A DNA stretch of 64,000 nt, from contig NC_087062.1 of NCBI RefSeq assembly GCF_963678635.1, positions 22,433,789 through 22,497,788 of the forward strand. Reading direction: 5' to 3'. The stretch is from Symsagittifera roscoffensis. Lineage: Eukaryota > Xenacoelomorpha > Acoela > Convolutidae. The notes beneath the pieces are model-generated. The model was not told the origin of the DNA, searched no databases, and saw nothing but the letters and a program-made list of their open reading frames with translations. Below are positions 45,870 through 57,419 of this stretch, one piece after another; position 1 is the first letter of the stretch, and each line of letters begins with the position of its first letter. The translations under genes were made by a program, and so were the position numbers.

Positions 45870-46213
45870 GCATCCAGACAATTCAGCCAAAGACAATTCA
45901 GCCAATTTGAAATTCAGACAGTTCAGCCAAAAGTATGCAGACAATTCAGCCAGAGACAATTCAGCCAATAATAGTGACCGCGGCAGTCGCACCAACGTGT
46001 TGCGAGCTTGCTTACAGAGGGTCGGACTCTATACGAAATTTAGAGCCGGCGACCTTAAACCGATAAATTGCTCCAATTCTGAATTTTTCTTTCGAATCTA
46101 GTGTTTTGTAAAACTGGCTGAATTGTTTCAGGCTGAATTGTCTGTATATTTTCGGCTGAAGTGTCTGAATTTCAAATTGGCTGGATTGTCTTTGGCCGAA
46201 TTGTCTGTACGCC
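45870..46213. mobile_element. Foldback (MITE-like) element with 10-bp target duplication
   Basis: Flanked by the direct repeat CCGATAATTC (45860-45869 and 46214-46223). Arms of about 95 bp are inverted copies, both rich in GACAATTCAGCC. By eye about 90% of positions pair, including the phrase CCAATTTGAAATTCAGACA in each arm. A spacer of about 140 bp separates the arms and has no coding potential. Long terminal inverted repeats with 9-10 bp target duplications are typical of non-autonomous Mutator-like elements; the superfamily is inferred only from this. Confidence 0.85.
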
Positions 46214-46486
46214 CCGATAATTCCTTTAAAATTATTTTGCTCCGCGCTGCGTGAACCTGATTAGCTCAAAATTACAACTTAGAACCATTTCAACATCCTC
46301 TCCCCAAAAACATCTTAGTCCAATTTAATTTAAAAGAAAATGGGCAGAAAAAAAACCAAAAACTTGTTAAAAATTTTACACTGTTAATTTCGAAAACATC
46401 TAAGCCTTGGCTAAAGTATGATAATAAGGTTTCTTTTCATTTATTATCAAGAAGCTGGGATGGATAAACTTGCGAAAAGTATCAAG

Positions 46487-46845
46487 TATTAGCGGATTTA
46501 GGGGGGAGGGGGCGGACGCTTTACTCTTTCCACTCAGGGACTCGACCCCCTGCCGGGTCCCCCCTCTGTACTAATTTGAAATATCCATTTTTAGCTGACT
46601 GGCCTATACGAATTTTGAGGGGCGATTTTTTGGTCGAAATTTTTCAAAAAAGGCATAAAAACTTCTTTTTTGAACTGCGTTATGATGAAAAAATACCTAC
46701 CGCGCAGAAAATTTGGTAAATATAGGGTCTTTGTAGTGATTTGAGAGAACTTAGAAAATCAGTTTGGTCAATTAAAAAAAGGTCAACATTTTCAATTTTT
46801 TTTTTGAAAATTCGACCCCCTTTGAGAAATTCTCAGGCCACGCCT
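46487..46845. mobile_element. Small non-autonomous element with 9-bp flanking repeat
   Basis: Flanked by AGTATCAAG at 46478-46486 and 46846-46854. It begins TATTAGCGGATTTAGGGGGG, then GGGGGCGGACGC, and ends CAGGCCACGCCT. Related pieces lie at 12870-13080, 31149-31200 and 61078-61420, so this is a dispersed family. No open frame of note. Confidence 0.65.
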
Positions 46846-46854
46846 AGTATCAAG

Positions 46855-48726
46855 GTTGAAATTGCGCTTTGTAATGAAGTTTTGTTCCAGTTTTTAGAAG
46901 AAATACGGATTACTTCCGTTTATTTTTTTTTACTGCAATCAAGTTTGGCAATCAAATTTAAAAAATTTACTAGAACATTTTAATACACCATTGAAGAGAT
47001 CGACTCCCTGAAGATATCGATACCATTAAAAAAGACAATCGATTCGTTCACGGTTTTGCCCTGATAAACTCATTAGTCTTGTTTGATCCTAGTAGTTTGC
47101 ATCGAAGCCAAAAAAATCCAAAAAAAATCTTTCGTTTTTCAATTTGTCCACTCGCAAAATGACAAGTTCAACTGTCATTACAAGAGAAAAAAATAATCGA
47201 AAGAGAAAAAACACAGCTCTTTAAAATAACATGGACTACCAATTTGAGTGAAGATAAATACATGTGAAATGTGCGCAAAGATTTCACAAACAAACAAAAG
47301 TTTTTTTCAATATTTTGTTTTTTTCTTTTCCATGAAAACTCTCAAAATTTGATGGCATTTTTGTTTGTCATATCTGATTGGTATGAATTTAAAACAGGTT
47401 ATTCCTTATTTAGCTAGTACATGTTTCTCGCAGCATCTGGAAAGTAATACTGAAAGCAATCTCAGTATGAAAGAAAATAAAGGCTAATTTTTGAAAATTT
47501 AGACATAAACATCTTATTGCAGTGTTACAATGCTAGACTTTAAGAAAATTAAGAAACTTCAAAGCTTAAGTAAAGAGCTCTAACATGTTACAAAATGTTC
47601 TCTAGTTGCTAAAAAGTAAAGTTTGTCCAAAGAGTCATTTTTGATGGATCAGTAGTAAAAAAAATCACAACTATTAGATATATTTTTGTACTTGCAACAA
47701 TGATGACCTTTTAATTGACAACAAATGAAATGTTCACAAAGTCATCTGATCTAATTAGAACTTTTTTATGTCTGTTTTTTCAATTTATCACGTTTTATGG
47801 TTTTCCTTTTTTTCCACAAGTCGAGATGCTAATTGAACAACAGTTTGCTTAGAAAATAGACCTTAAAGAACAGTTTGCTTGAGTTGAGAAGTTTTGTTTC
47901 ATTCGATTGTGATGTAAAAGTTGATTTCACAATTTTTTGAAAATCATTTCAAAATGGAAGTGCTTGATGTATCATGTAGAATGTAAGTATAAATATCAGC
48001 TACTGTTGGTGGTTTTTCAAAATTGGGATATTAACCAATTAGTTTGAGAAAACGACTCTGCGATTAAAGATTGGTAAGCTTAATTTATGTTCTTGACTAA
48101 AATGGTGAAATGGTTATAAATGGGATAAAATTTGATAAAGATGGATTAACGAGACAGAAACGTTGTCATCATACTTGGTTTCGTAATTACAATTAGACCA
48201 AATTTTTATAGATAAAATTGGTTAAATTGCGAACATAATTGTTGATTTTTGAAAAGAAAAATCCTTTAAATGCATTTGCATTGTAACCGCTTTTGTTTTT
48301 TTTGGAGCAGAAATTGATTATTGTTGATTGTTGACACAACAATTCAAAAAAATCACTTAGCGCTTTCTTATTTATTGAAAAAAAAATGAAAATTCGAATA
48401 AAAGTAATTAAAGGAAATTTTAAATTCATATTGATATAGTATCTGCGGGGGTACGAAATACTATTTTATCAAAAAATAAAAAGGCAACGTTTAACTATTT
48501 TGGGTCGATCATAATTTTTTGTAATTTCATAGAGATTGGCTATGAATTAATTTTTACAATGTGTGCTCGGTGAGGATTCATTTCGAATTTTTTGTACAGC
48601 GCAAAAAATATAGCGCAAACAAAACTTTCAAGAAAAATTGGAATAAATTCTACACGAATCAAAATAACTAGGTAAGGACTCTGTGAATTTGGTGCCCGGA
48701 GAGTATTATGCACCATATTTTTTTCT
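46855..48726. other. Intergenic, nothing recognised
   Basis: AT-rich, with A and T runs; no gene or clear repeat. Confidence 0.4.
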
Positions 48727-50008
48727 AATAAAATCAAAAAAAATTGCATAAACTCAAAAAAAAAATATTAGAAAAGTTCATTTGTTAGACTTTTGCACAT
48801 ATTTTTTAAACTTCAATTGCTTTTTCACAAAAATCTTGAAATAATATGCAATCACAAGTTTTCATATGGAATTTTTTGAGCTATGAACATAATTTAGTTC
48901 CCTTACTTTTTCTCCAGTATGGCAAGTCAAGGGAACTTGAACGTTTGGAGTATCATTGAAAAATGCTAATTCTACTTCAGATTAATTACCTTTTGAAAAA
49001 AAAAACAGATGAGGCAAATGAAGACATGATCGATATAAAGCTGGCGTTAGGAAGAAAATCATTGTTTCGTTACTTCTGTAACGAAATTGATCATTTTTTT
49101 GTTTAAAAAAACTTTTGATAAAAGTATTGAGCTCAGTTTATTGAAGCATTGTCTTAATCCGTTTGTTTGGAATCCTCCCCAACAAGTTAAGAAGCTATAT
49201 ACAATGTTGGAAGTTTTATAAATTTGTTGATAATAGAATTTATGCATGAATCAGCCCAAATTAACCAAATTGCCGAAATTTAAGCTCGATAAATTTACAA
49301 ACAACATTCGAATGGGTAAGATTATAAAAGCTTGAGAATTACAACTGTTATTGAAAATTTTAAAAATCAAAATTATTGATAAAATCAAAAAAAATTGCAT
49401 AAACTCAAAAAAAATATATTAGAAAAGTTCATTTGTTAGACTTTTGCACATATTTTTTAAACTTCAATTGCTTTTTCACAAAAATCTTGAAATAATATGC
49501 AATCACAAGTTTTCATATGGAATTTTTTGAGCTATGAACATAATTTAGTTCCCTTACTTTTTCTCCAGTATGGCAAGTCAAGGGAACTTGAACGTTTGGA
49601 GTATCATTGAAAAATGCTAATTCTACTTCAGATTAATTACCTTTTGAAAAAAAAAACAGATGAGGCAAATGAAGACATGATCGATATAAAGCTGGCGTTA
49701 GGAAGAAAATCATTGTTTCGTTACTTCTGTGACGAAATTGATCATTTTTTTGTTTAAAAAAACTTTTGATAAAAGTATTGAGCTCAGTTTATTGAAGCAT
49801 TGTCTTAATCCGTTTGTTTGGAATCCTCCCCAACAAGTTAAGAAGCTATATACAATGTTGGAAGTTTTATAAATTTGTTGATAATAGAATTTATGCATGA
49901 ATCAGCCCAAATTAACCAAATTGCCGAAATTTAAGCTCGATAAATTTACAAACAACATTCGAATGGGTAAGATTATAAAAGCTTGAGAATTACAACTGTT
50001 ATTGAAAA
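48727..50008. repeat. Tandem duplication, period 651 bp, two nearly identical copies
   Basis: Copy 1 is about 48727-49377 and copy 2 about 49378-50008. Both start AAAATCAAAAAAAATTGCAT and end GAGAATTACAACTGTTATTG followed by AAAA. I see only a few differences (an A-run length and TAACGAAATT versus TGACGAAATT). The identical 62-codon open frames on the minus strand at 49059-49247 and 49710-49898 come from this duplication and show no sign of coding. Confidence 0.9.
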
Positions 50009-50418
50009 TTACAAGCACAAATGTTAATGATTTTCCAATTATATCACAACACTAAATTAAATTTTTATGCAATTTTCTCTGACTTTTGATCAATGTCCGC
50101 TCGCAAAGTTTCTTGAAAAGGAAAAGATGTATTAATTATTCTTTCAAAAAAACTTTAAAAAAAAACATTTCGAGGCCAAACTTTGCACTGGATAGGCGCA
50201 CAATTTTGTGTCTGTATGATTCTTGATTCCAGAGACAAGTATTTAAACTTGTTCCAAAATGTAAGTGGACTCCACTTACAAAGTTTCAGTGGATTCTGCG
50301 TACAAATAGCTGTAACGTAAATTTTGTCGGCAAATTAATTTTCTTGCGGATTACGCAACGAGCGAATCTAGGTATTTGTTGCGGATTGCGCAAATTTGAG
50401 TGATTTCCGCAAATTTAT

Positions 50419-50536
50419 GCGGATTCCGCTTACAATTTGCGATTCCGCTTACAATTTGCGGAATCTGCTCACAATTTGCGGATTCCGCTTACAATTTGCG
50501 GATTCCACTAACAGTTGCGGATTCCGCGACAGTTTA
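50419..50536. repeat. 20-bp minisatellite GCGGATTCCGCTTACAATTT
   Basis: About six head-to-tail units with small variations, starting near 50419, 50439, 50458, 50478, 50498 and 50517. Scattered single units (GCGGATTACGCAACG, GCGGATTGCGCAAATT) precede it from 50346 on. GCGGATTCCGC is itself nearly palindromic. Confidence 0.8.
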
Positions 50537-50998
50537 AGTCTACTAAACACATATATTATGAATTGTTCATGGATTCCACGAACTGGCTCCGGATTCCACA
50601 CATTTTATTGTGATTCCGCAAAGTTGCCTGTTTTTGAAGCGGCTTTTATGCTTTTAAGCTTACAGTGTTTAAGTTTTTTGTCCTCGAAATCCAAAACAGC
50701 TGAGAAGATCAAAAAAAAAATAGCAATATTGCGGATTCAGCGACAAATCATCCGTTTACAATTCACAAAATGCACAGTTTGGCCTCGTAACGAACGTTTG
50801 AAGTAGTTTTTTTTAAAATAAAAACAGCCAACAAAAAGATAGTATTATTGGAACTACAGACGACGAACTTTTTTGGTTGAAACTGTGAGCACCCCCTTTT
50901 GGTATCCTCTTGTGCGTTTATTTTGGCTTCGTAAATTGAAAAAATGATTTTGAAAGTATGTATTGTTTGTTCTTCAGTAAATACCAATTTGGTTACAG

Positions 50999-51367
50999 AT
51001 GTTAAGAGTGACAATGCACTCAAAACTTGCGATAGTTCTGCTTTGCGGAGTACTTGTCTCAGCAGGGACGCAACAGCAGCGAGGAGTCAACCTGCCATAT
51101 GAAATTTGTGTAAAATGGTACAAGCCATACGAATGCAATAAGCCAGCCAAACCTGAGGTAACATTCTGCAAAGATGACCTCGACTGCCGCACTTACATAG
51201 CGGGAACTGTGTCGTTCTGCAATCTGAATACCTTCAAGTGCCAAAGGTCACTCAAGTGCAATTCTTTCAATGACTGCCTTGATGGTCAATTCTGCAGTTC
51301 CAAGTTGAACCAATGTATTGATTTGTATAGATCTCTTATTGATATACAGAAAGTCCAAGACTCTTGA
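50999..51367 (+). CDS. Small secreted protein with one eight-cysteine module
   Basis: 122 residues. Signal peptide at about residues 1-22 (SKLAIVLLCGVLVSA), from Met1 or Met6. The eight-cysteine module spans C57-C106 with spacing 5-10-6-5-5-5-6. This is the same as the modules of the mucin-like protein at 13157-14410 except that one gap is five residues longer (RTYIAGTVSF). Two additional cysteines (C37, C46) precede it. The shared sequence NSFNDC-LDGQFC matches NSHEDC-PKGNFC of the larger protein, so the two genes are paralogues in module architecture. AG directly precedes the ATG (GGTTACAG), which would suit a cis- or trans-splice acceptor. AATAAA at 51422-51427 is a suitable polyadenylation signal. 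Extracellular role expected; exact function unknown. Confidence 0.83.
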   Translation: MLRVTMHSKLAIVLLCGVLVSAGTQQQRGVNLPYEICVKWYKPYECNKPAKPEVTFCKDDLDCRTYIAGTVSFCNLNTFKCQRSLKCNSFNDCLDGQFCSSKLNQCIDLYRSLIDIQKVQDS

Positions 51368-51421
51368 ATGCTAAATCAAATCCATTATAGTCGCACAAAA
51401 AACGTAAACCAGATACTTTGA

Positions 51422-51427
51422 AATAAA
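51422..51427 (+). terminator. Polyadenylation signal AATAAA
   Basis: Canonical hexamer 55 bp after the stop of the small secreted protein gene, followed by an AT-rich stretch. Confidence 0.6.
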
Positions 51428-51739
51428 TTAAATATATTTGACTGGAAATGTTTTCGAAAAAAATGAGCTATTTGTACATTTTTAGTATTTATGAGTTGAA
51501 AAGTTTCATTGTATTCAGGGGCGGGTCTGGAGAGATTTAAAAGTTTCTTGAAAGTTTCTGGGTCTGAGTCTCAAATCTTGGGTCTGAGTCCCTCTTCATG
51601 CATAGTTGGCTAGTTGGATGTCTTCTCGACCGTTTAAGTACATGTTAGCTTGAGTTTTTCTAATTTTAAGAATGTATCATAATTTTTGTTTCTAGTTTTG
51701 TTGTTTTCGCAAACTCGCCCCGGGTTGACCTCCATAGAC

Positions 51740-52835
51740 CGAAAATGCTAATCATACAATTTCATACACTTAGTCTATGGAAAAATGCTAGTCATACAAA
51801 TTTCATAATTTTTGCAAAATGAGTTTAATCAAATCTCAAAGGTGTTTTATAGTTGTTTTGGTATCGAAATTGGTATCTCTTCATAAAAAAAGGGAAAAAA
51901 AATGGTCTGAAAAAAATGCTACCCATACAATTTCCATATATGGAAATTGTATGATTAGAATTTTTTTTTTAATTTTTTTTTGTGAAAAAAAAGCTTTAAA
52001 CATTCAATTCAACTGCTGGCAAAACATTTAAGCGTTTTTTGGGCTGCTACGACTGAAAACTTTGACTTTTTTTATTTTTGTTTTCTGAAAAAAAAACACT
52101 AGTCATACAATTTCCATATATGGAAGCTGTATGACTAGCATTTTTTTTGATGGCGACGACAAAAATTTTTCTAAGTATTTTTGAAATTGCCCCCAAAAAC
52201 TTTTTTTTGTTTTTTTTTTCAACTGCAAATTAATTTTCGTATTCAAACAAGCATTTTTGAAAACAAAAATTTTGCATGCAAACTTTAATTTTTTGTGTGT
52301 ATAACGTAGTCCTGGATATACTAATATTGGATTTTTTTTCCTTTTCTCTTCGTAACTTTTTTCAAAAACGCTTAAAACTCCTCTTTCTTTTGTATGACAT
52401 GTTTTTGTATGCCTTGATCAATGTCTGGTAATTTAAACATTCAAATTTTAGAAATAATCATCTTTGAAAATTTTTGCCAAAATTTAAAAGTTCACTACTT
52501 TCGTTATGTTAATTGTCTGAGACAGAAGTAACACATATCTGGCTGTTTCCAATGCATTGTTAATGCGAGACGGCTAAACCGTTGGTTACTACGTTTGAGT
52601 AATCAAGGTTCATGTCATTGTGTTCGGTTACGAACACAGCCAAAAAATATTGAGAAAGTAAAACGTAAAAAATCAATATTTTTGGTTTATGGAAAAATGC
52701 TAGTTATACAATTTCCATATATGAAAAAAATACTAATCATAGACCTTTCATGCAATTTTCTGTACGTATGGAATTGCATGGAAAGTGTATGACTAGCATT
52801 TTTCCATATATGGAAATTGTATGACTAGTATTTTT
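51740..52835. repeat. Cluster of palindromes CATACAATTTCCATATATGG-type
   Basis: 51924-51953 is a perfect 30-bp palindrome (arm CATACAATTTCCATA). 52099-52138 is a 40-bp version with two mismatched pairs, extended by CTAGT/ACTAG. 52790-52835 carries two further arms and half units lie near 51747, 51786 and 52698. The flanking phrase AAAAATGCTAGT recurs with each. Spacing is irregular and no open frame is involved. Confidence 0.8.
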
Positions 52836-53643
52836 GGTCATCCCGGGGCATTAGTCTTCATGTCTTGATTTTATTTTTATGACTTTAATTTAAAACTTAT
52901 TTCTTGTTTTCGTTTCTATCAAGCGGACAAGATTTGAAAAATGGGTAGCCTTGTTTCAAAAAATCTGGAAAAAAGGAACACAATAAAACTTAAATATCGA
53001 TAGTGCTGTCGCAGCTAGCGGGCTCTATGTATCTGGCCTGCTGTTTTAGTATTTCTACAAATCATAAGAACCTTGCATCCAGCTAGAAGTTTTTTTGCGA
53101 TCTTGCAAAGTTATTTTATCTTGGAAGGTAAGGTAACCATTGGCTATCAACTAATAAATTAGTCATGGTAGATGGCATCTCGGTGTCATCTGCCGCCTCA
53201 GGTGGCTACAGCCAAAGGGATCACATCTATCTCACGCACAAAAATAACCCAAGATAGATAGAAGGAAGTAGAGTCAGAAGCATATAAAAATACATAATCT
53301 GTCTAATACAAAAAAGAAAATCTAATACAAAAAAGCATAATTTGTCAAAAGATTCAAAAACATCCGAAATGTTAGAAAATTTTGATCAAATTTTTTTGAA
53401 CCAAAAATGTCCCAAATTGAACCAAGAAAGTTTTTTTTCGGAAAAGATTTGTTCATCCTCATTTTCTGCTGTTTCAAACTGTCGACGTTTAATGGGACTA
53501 AAACTACCTCGTAAATTATTTCTCCACAGGAAAGGAAACACCAGAGACATTTTAAGGAACTAGCTGTACTTGCAAGCATTAATAACTCTTGCCACTTAAA
53601 TTCAAAAACTCTCAATTTTTTTTGAAATTGCAAAATGTGAAAC
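52836..53643. other. Intergenic, nothing recognised
   Basis: No gene seen. The open frame at 53322-53651 has no recognisable feature. Confidence 0.35.
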
Positions 53644-53976
53644 GTATGCATTAATCTCTATTCTTATTTAGGTTCCAAATTGTCATTAAATACATGCCAA
53701 AAGCGCATCGCCTTTTTGATCATTGTGAAAATGCTCATTGACCTTTCGAAACCAATTCCAGTTCAACTTCTGAATCTGAGTTTTAAATCGTAAGTTAGCT
53801 TAGAATCATATCCTAACTTAAGTGTCTTGTAATCTAGTCTTAGTTTAAAAGTCTACACAACCTTTTTTAGTAGAAATACCTTTGCTTGTACATATACTTA
53901 AACAAGTCTTAGTTTAAGTAATCTTTCAACAGTCTTAGCGTGATTTTTATCCCTAAGTTTTTATCATTTTTTGACA
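53644..53976 (+). mobile_element. Left LTR of element 3
   Basis: Aligns with 59476-59808 over about 330 bp. Shared phrases are TGCCAAAAGCGCATCGC, AATCTAGTCTTAGTTTAAA and CTTTCAACAGTCTTAGCGTG. It ends TTTTTTGACA directly before TGG of the primer-binding site. The left end is uncertain because the right LTR may extend further upstream. Confidence 0.8.
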
Positions 53977-53995
53977 TGGTGCTTCCGAAGAAACC
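53977..53995 (+). other. Primer-binding site of element 3
   Basis: TGGTGCTTCCGAAGAAACC directly follows the LTR end ACA. TGG is the expected complement to the CCA end of a tRNA; the tRNA is not identified. It differs from the primer site of element 2. Confidence 0.6.
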
Positions 53996-54052
53996 AAAGC
54001 TAAGAGGATTAGAGTTCTTTTAGAACAACTCATCCATCTAAAACAATCAAGG

Positions 54053-54722
54053 TTGAGAAAAACGGCCCGAAAGTTTCTACAAAACAATCATCGCCAAAGA
54101 CTCCGTCGACTTGAAAATGTGATAAACACACCGTCTCGGCCTATTACCCAGTCCCTGAAACAACAAAACCCTCCGAAGACCAAACCCTTCGGACAGATAA
54201 AGAAGATAGAAACAGACAAGCAGTCCAGGTATACAACGAAGAAGTGCGAACGAAAAAAAAAACAAAAGATAATTCAAAAAACAACGGTTAACAAATCGGA
54301 AACCTTGATAAGAAGATGAAACCACAACTGTACCTAGCTCTATGAAAAGAAGGCCAAAAGTGTTTCACACACAAAAACTTGGAAGTATTATAAACTACGG
54401 TTACAGTGACTACGAACCTAACATACGAAAGATACAAAATGATCAAGAGTCAATGGCAAAATTTTATATAGCTTTTTCAAAACTGGCCTGGAACTGTAAT
54501 TTAGGAGATCTAGAGACAGAACTAGTTAGAGTTATTTTTATTACTAATTTGAGAAACGAGGAAGTTCAAAAAATATTTTGTATCGAAAACTTTTTTTCTA
54601 ATCCACAAAAAGGCGCGAAGATAAACCAAAAGTTTGTAAAATATTCTGTAAATAGCTCTGTACACAAATCACATTATGTAAAAACCGAACCGATTCTGAG
54701 TATTATAGAAAATGCAAAATGA
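54053..54722 (+). pseudogene. gag remnant of element 3
   Basis: Two open frames, 54053-54319 (basic) and 54342-54722. The second contains QESMAKFYIAFSKLAWNCNL, then ELVRVIFITNLRNEEVQKIF, the C-terminal capsid pattern also seen in element 2. It then reads SHYVKTEPILSI where element 2 has TRIKQEPTFSV. A damaged zinc knuckle follows at about 54755-54850 (SCPARKGAC, then GRKCLFAEHSRST). Confidence 0.75.
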
Positions 54723-55249
54723 AGAAATTGAGGCCACCAATCCAAGAAGTGACATCGCACATCTTGTCCGGCGAGGAAGGGAGCCTGTAATGACTCTGGC
54801 CGCAAATGTCTTTTCGCTGAACATAGTAGAAGTACCGCCAGGACGCAAACAAACGTGGTAGAACAAAACTCAAGCTCATCCAAAAAAACCCACCGGGATA
54901 CTCCGCAAAAAAACTCGAATTTGAGGTGGACCTAAAGCAATTTCTAGTCTGAGCAATGGCATCGATAACGATGATGCTATAAGGGACCAGGTTGAAAAAA
55001 GAATAATATAGCCCATGAAGGAAACGGGTTAAAAACACTGATGGTTTCATTGAGAAATTTTATTCCATTCTCCACAGAAATCTAAATTGATTCAGAAAGC
55101 CCATCTCTTTTATGAAATGAAATCTGCTCAACGAACTTGTTGCAGCGCAAATGTAAATATAAAACAAGAGCACAATTGCATATACACTCAAATGTAAGCG
55201 AGAGTGTAAGTGCATATAAAGTTGAACCAAAATGTAGATGCATATAGGG

Positions 55250-55480
55250 ACAGTAGCCAAGCGTATACAGGGTGCGTCCCGGCGGGTTCGGCGCCGGTTC
55301 GAATCCCGACTAGGTCATTTCCTTTCTAGAACTCGAATATGCACCGAACTTGATGGGATGCTCCGTAACCAGGTTCGATCCCCCCCAAAACTTATTTTAA
55401 CCGTCTTTTCGCTCTAATTTGGTTCAGCCTTGATTAAGGCTGACCGTTAAAATAACAATTTGTCTCAAGGACAAATACTG
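55250..55480 (+). mobile_element. tRNA-like SINE candidate nested in element 3
   Basis: An A-box-like stretch TAGCCAAGCG (from about 55254) is followed by the perfect B box GGTTCGAATCC near 55299. A second B-box-like GGTTCGATCCC is near 55372. Next comes a hairpin TCAGCCTT-GATT-AAGGCTGA near 55430 within a longer inverted repeat (TTATTTTAAC and GTTAAAATAA). Acceptor and T stems do not pair well, so it is not a functional tRNA gene. A tRNA-derived SINE or a tRNA pseudogene fits best. Confidence 0.5.
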
Positions 55481-55599
55481 GCCATTTTTGCAGCTTGCTT
55501 TGAGTTATGCAGTTTTTTGTGGCTGATGTTACCGATGTTAACAGAATTTAAAATAAAAGACTGATTCCGAAAAAACGAAGCGAAAGACAAAATTACAAA

Positions 55600-56210
55600 G
55601 AAGGCCTATCAAGGATTCGGAAGCACAATCAATATTATCGGGATAGTTGTGGTAAGGATCCAATCAAAAGAATGGGACCCTAAAAGTCAAGTTTTATACG
55701 TCTTGCCAAACCTGGGGATAAAAGTAACCCAACAGCAAGTCGCAACCGCACATTTGCTACCACTGATAGCTCCCAAGAAAACTCACGTCGTGACAGAGGT
55801 GAACCACTTCAAATTCGAATAGGAAATTCCTTCCATTTCAACAAAGTACACACCTCAACAACGTGAGTACAAGTTCAAATTGTACATTTCGAATAAGCTC
55901 CCAGACTTTTTATCAGTGAGAGGCAGATCAGAAAATTTTACTGTGAATACATATATCAACGAACCAGAAAAACAGATACAGGTAAAAGAAAAGCGTATAC
56001 TTATACACCTACTCCCAAAGGTTGAACACTGTATCGACAAAACACTCAACATTGGCCACAGAAAAAATTTCTAGATGTTCCAAAGAATGTTTCACATCCT
56101 CAATCGTTATAACAGCTAAAAGAGATACATCGATTATATTAGCACTGATTTTGAAACTGCTTAGTAAACAGAATTTCCGTAAGAGGCTTCAAAAGCTCAA
56201 TTAGTTCGAA
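55600..56210 (+). pseudogene. Protease/RT N-terminal remnant of element 3
   Basis: From about 55875 to 56030 an open stretch (YISNKLPDFLSVRGRSENF, then QIQVKEKRILIHL) parallels the region before RT in element 2. At 56090-56204 CFTSSIVITAKRDTSIIL follows in another frame, corresponding to RT blocks of element 2. The retropepsin DTG is not seen. Confidence 0.65.
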
Positions 56211-56912
56211 CTATTGACTATGTCGCTTCAACAACTAGTGGTCATGAGGAAAAAAATTCGGTTTTCATCAAAAAACTTATTAAACCCCTATGGCGTGATT
56301 ACACTTTCAAGAAAAGCAGGTAACCATTATAACTCAAAGGCAATTTTAACCGAGTGGGAGGAAAAAAACGGGCTTATATTCATTTGAAACAACTTTTTAT
56401 GGAATAGCGGACATGCAGACAAATTTCAGCAAAAAGTACACCGTTTAACCGAAAAACTACCCAAAATAAATTGTTTTTAGAGGACAAATAGTAGCAAAAA
56501 AGACAATTGTAAATCGGTTGCAGACGTTTTAAAAACTTTAGAATTCTTCGTCGGTTGCGACGAATAATGAGCCATAAAATGGGGAACAAGCAAATAAACA
56601 GAGTGGCCCGGAATCAATGAAGATCGATGCCCGGAAACCATCACCATCCGATGCCATTCGTAACCTAAAAAAATACCAAAACGCATAGGGACATTAGATC
56701 GTTGAGGGGTTTATTCAACCCAATCAAAAAAAAATTGTTCCAAACCTAGTATCTCTGTTTAGAGCTTTCAGTCAGAGGAAGAAAATTAAAACAGTCATTT
56801 TAGCCTAACTTATCATATATACATCAAACGGCGTTCGAGAAAATCAAGAAAAAAAATCTGTAACACGGTAACAAATCGCCACTATGATAAAAAAAATTGA
56901 AAAAAGGTAAAA

Positions 56913-57110
56913 TGCGATGCATTTCATTTAAGTCTGGGCGCTTCCCTTGAACAAGACCGCAAGGGAATTTGGAGTTTAATAACGTTAGCAAATAGATTTT
57001 TAAACATAGCCGAAATGAAAAATAGCACCAACGATCTCGAGCTTTTGAGATTAGTATGCGAACTAGACCATTTCAAGAACTACCTGTAAGGCCATCAATT
57101 TCCAATTCTC
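56913..57110 (+). pseudogene. RNase H remnant of element 3
   Basis: The plus strand reads CDAFHLSLGASLEQDRKG, then LANRFLNIAEMKNSTNDLEL, then CELDHFKNYL, a stop, and GHQFPILT. This is the RNase H order (DAS..GLGA, ..FLN.EK.YS.NELEL, ..TDH) with a single stop and several substitutions. The catalytic TDH Asp is lost (ILTVQ). Confidence 0.8.
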
Positions 57111-57419
57111 ACGGTTCAACGGGGCATTACTTGATAACAATTATACAAAAACGGATCAATCCCGTTCAACCCGCTTGCCAAATAAACTTCTACCGAACAG
57201 TTTTTCTGTTAAATATCTTCCGGGTAAAAAATGAGATTTTCAGAACACTTGTCCAGACAATCATTAGGCAAACCCGTTCTTGTAACTTTTGACGACGAAA
57301 ATTTTGTTATCGTCTCGGTAAATCACATAAAATTTCTACTTCCAAATATTATGCCTAGATTCAGCAAAAAAAAATTCATTGCATCAAAAATACTGCAACG
57401 TGATTGCTCAATCTGTTAA

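Noticed and set aside
49059-49898. Two identical 62-aa minus-strand ORFs
   Set aside because: They result from the 651-bp tandem duplication. No coding signal, and composition is that of AT-rich noise.
55254-55325. Functional tRNA gene
   Set aside because: B box is perfect but acceptor and T stems do not pair.
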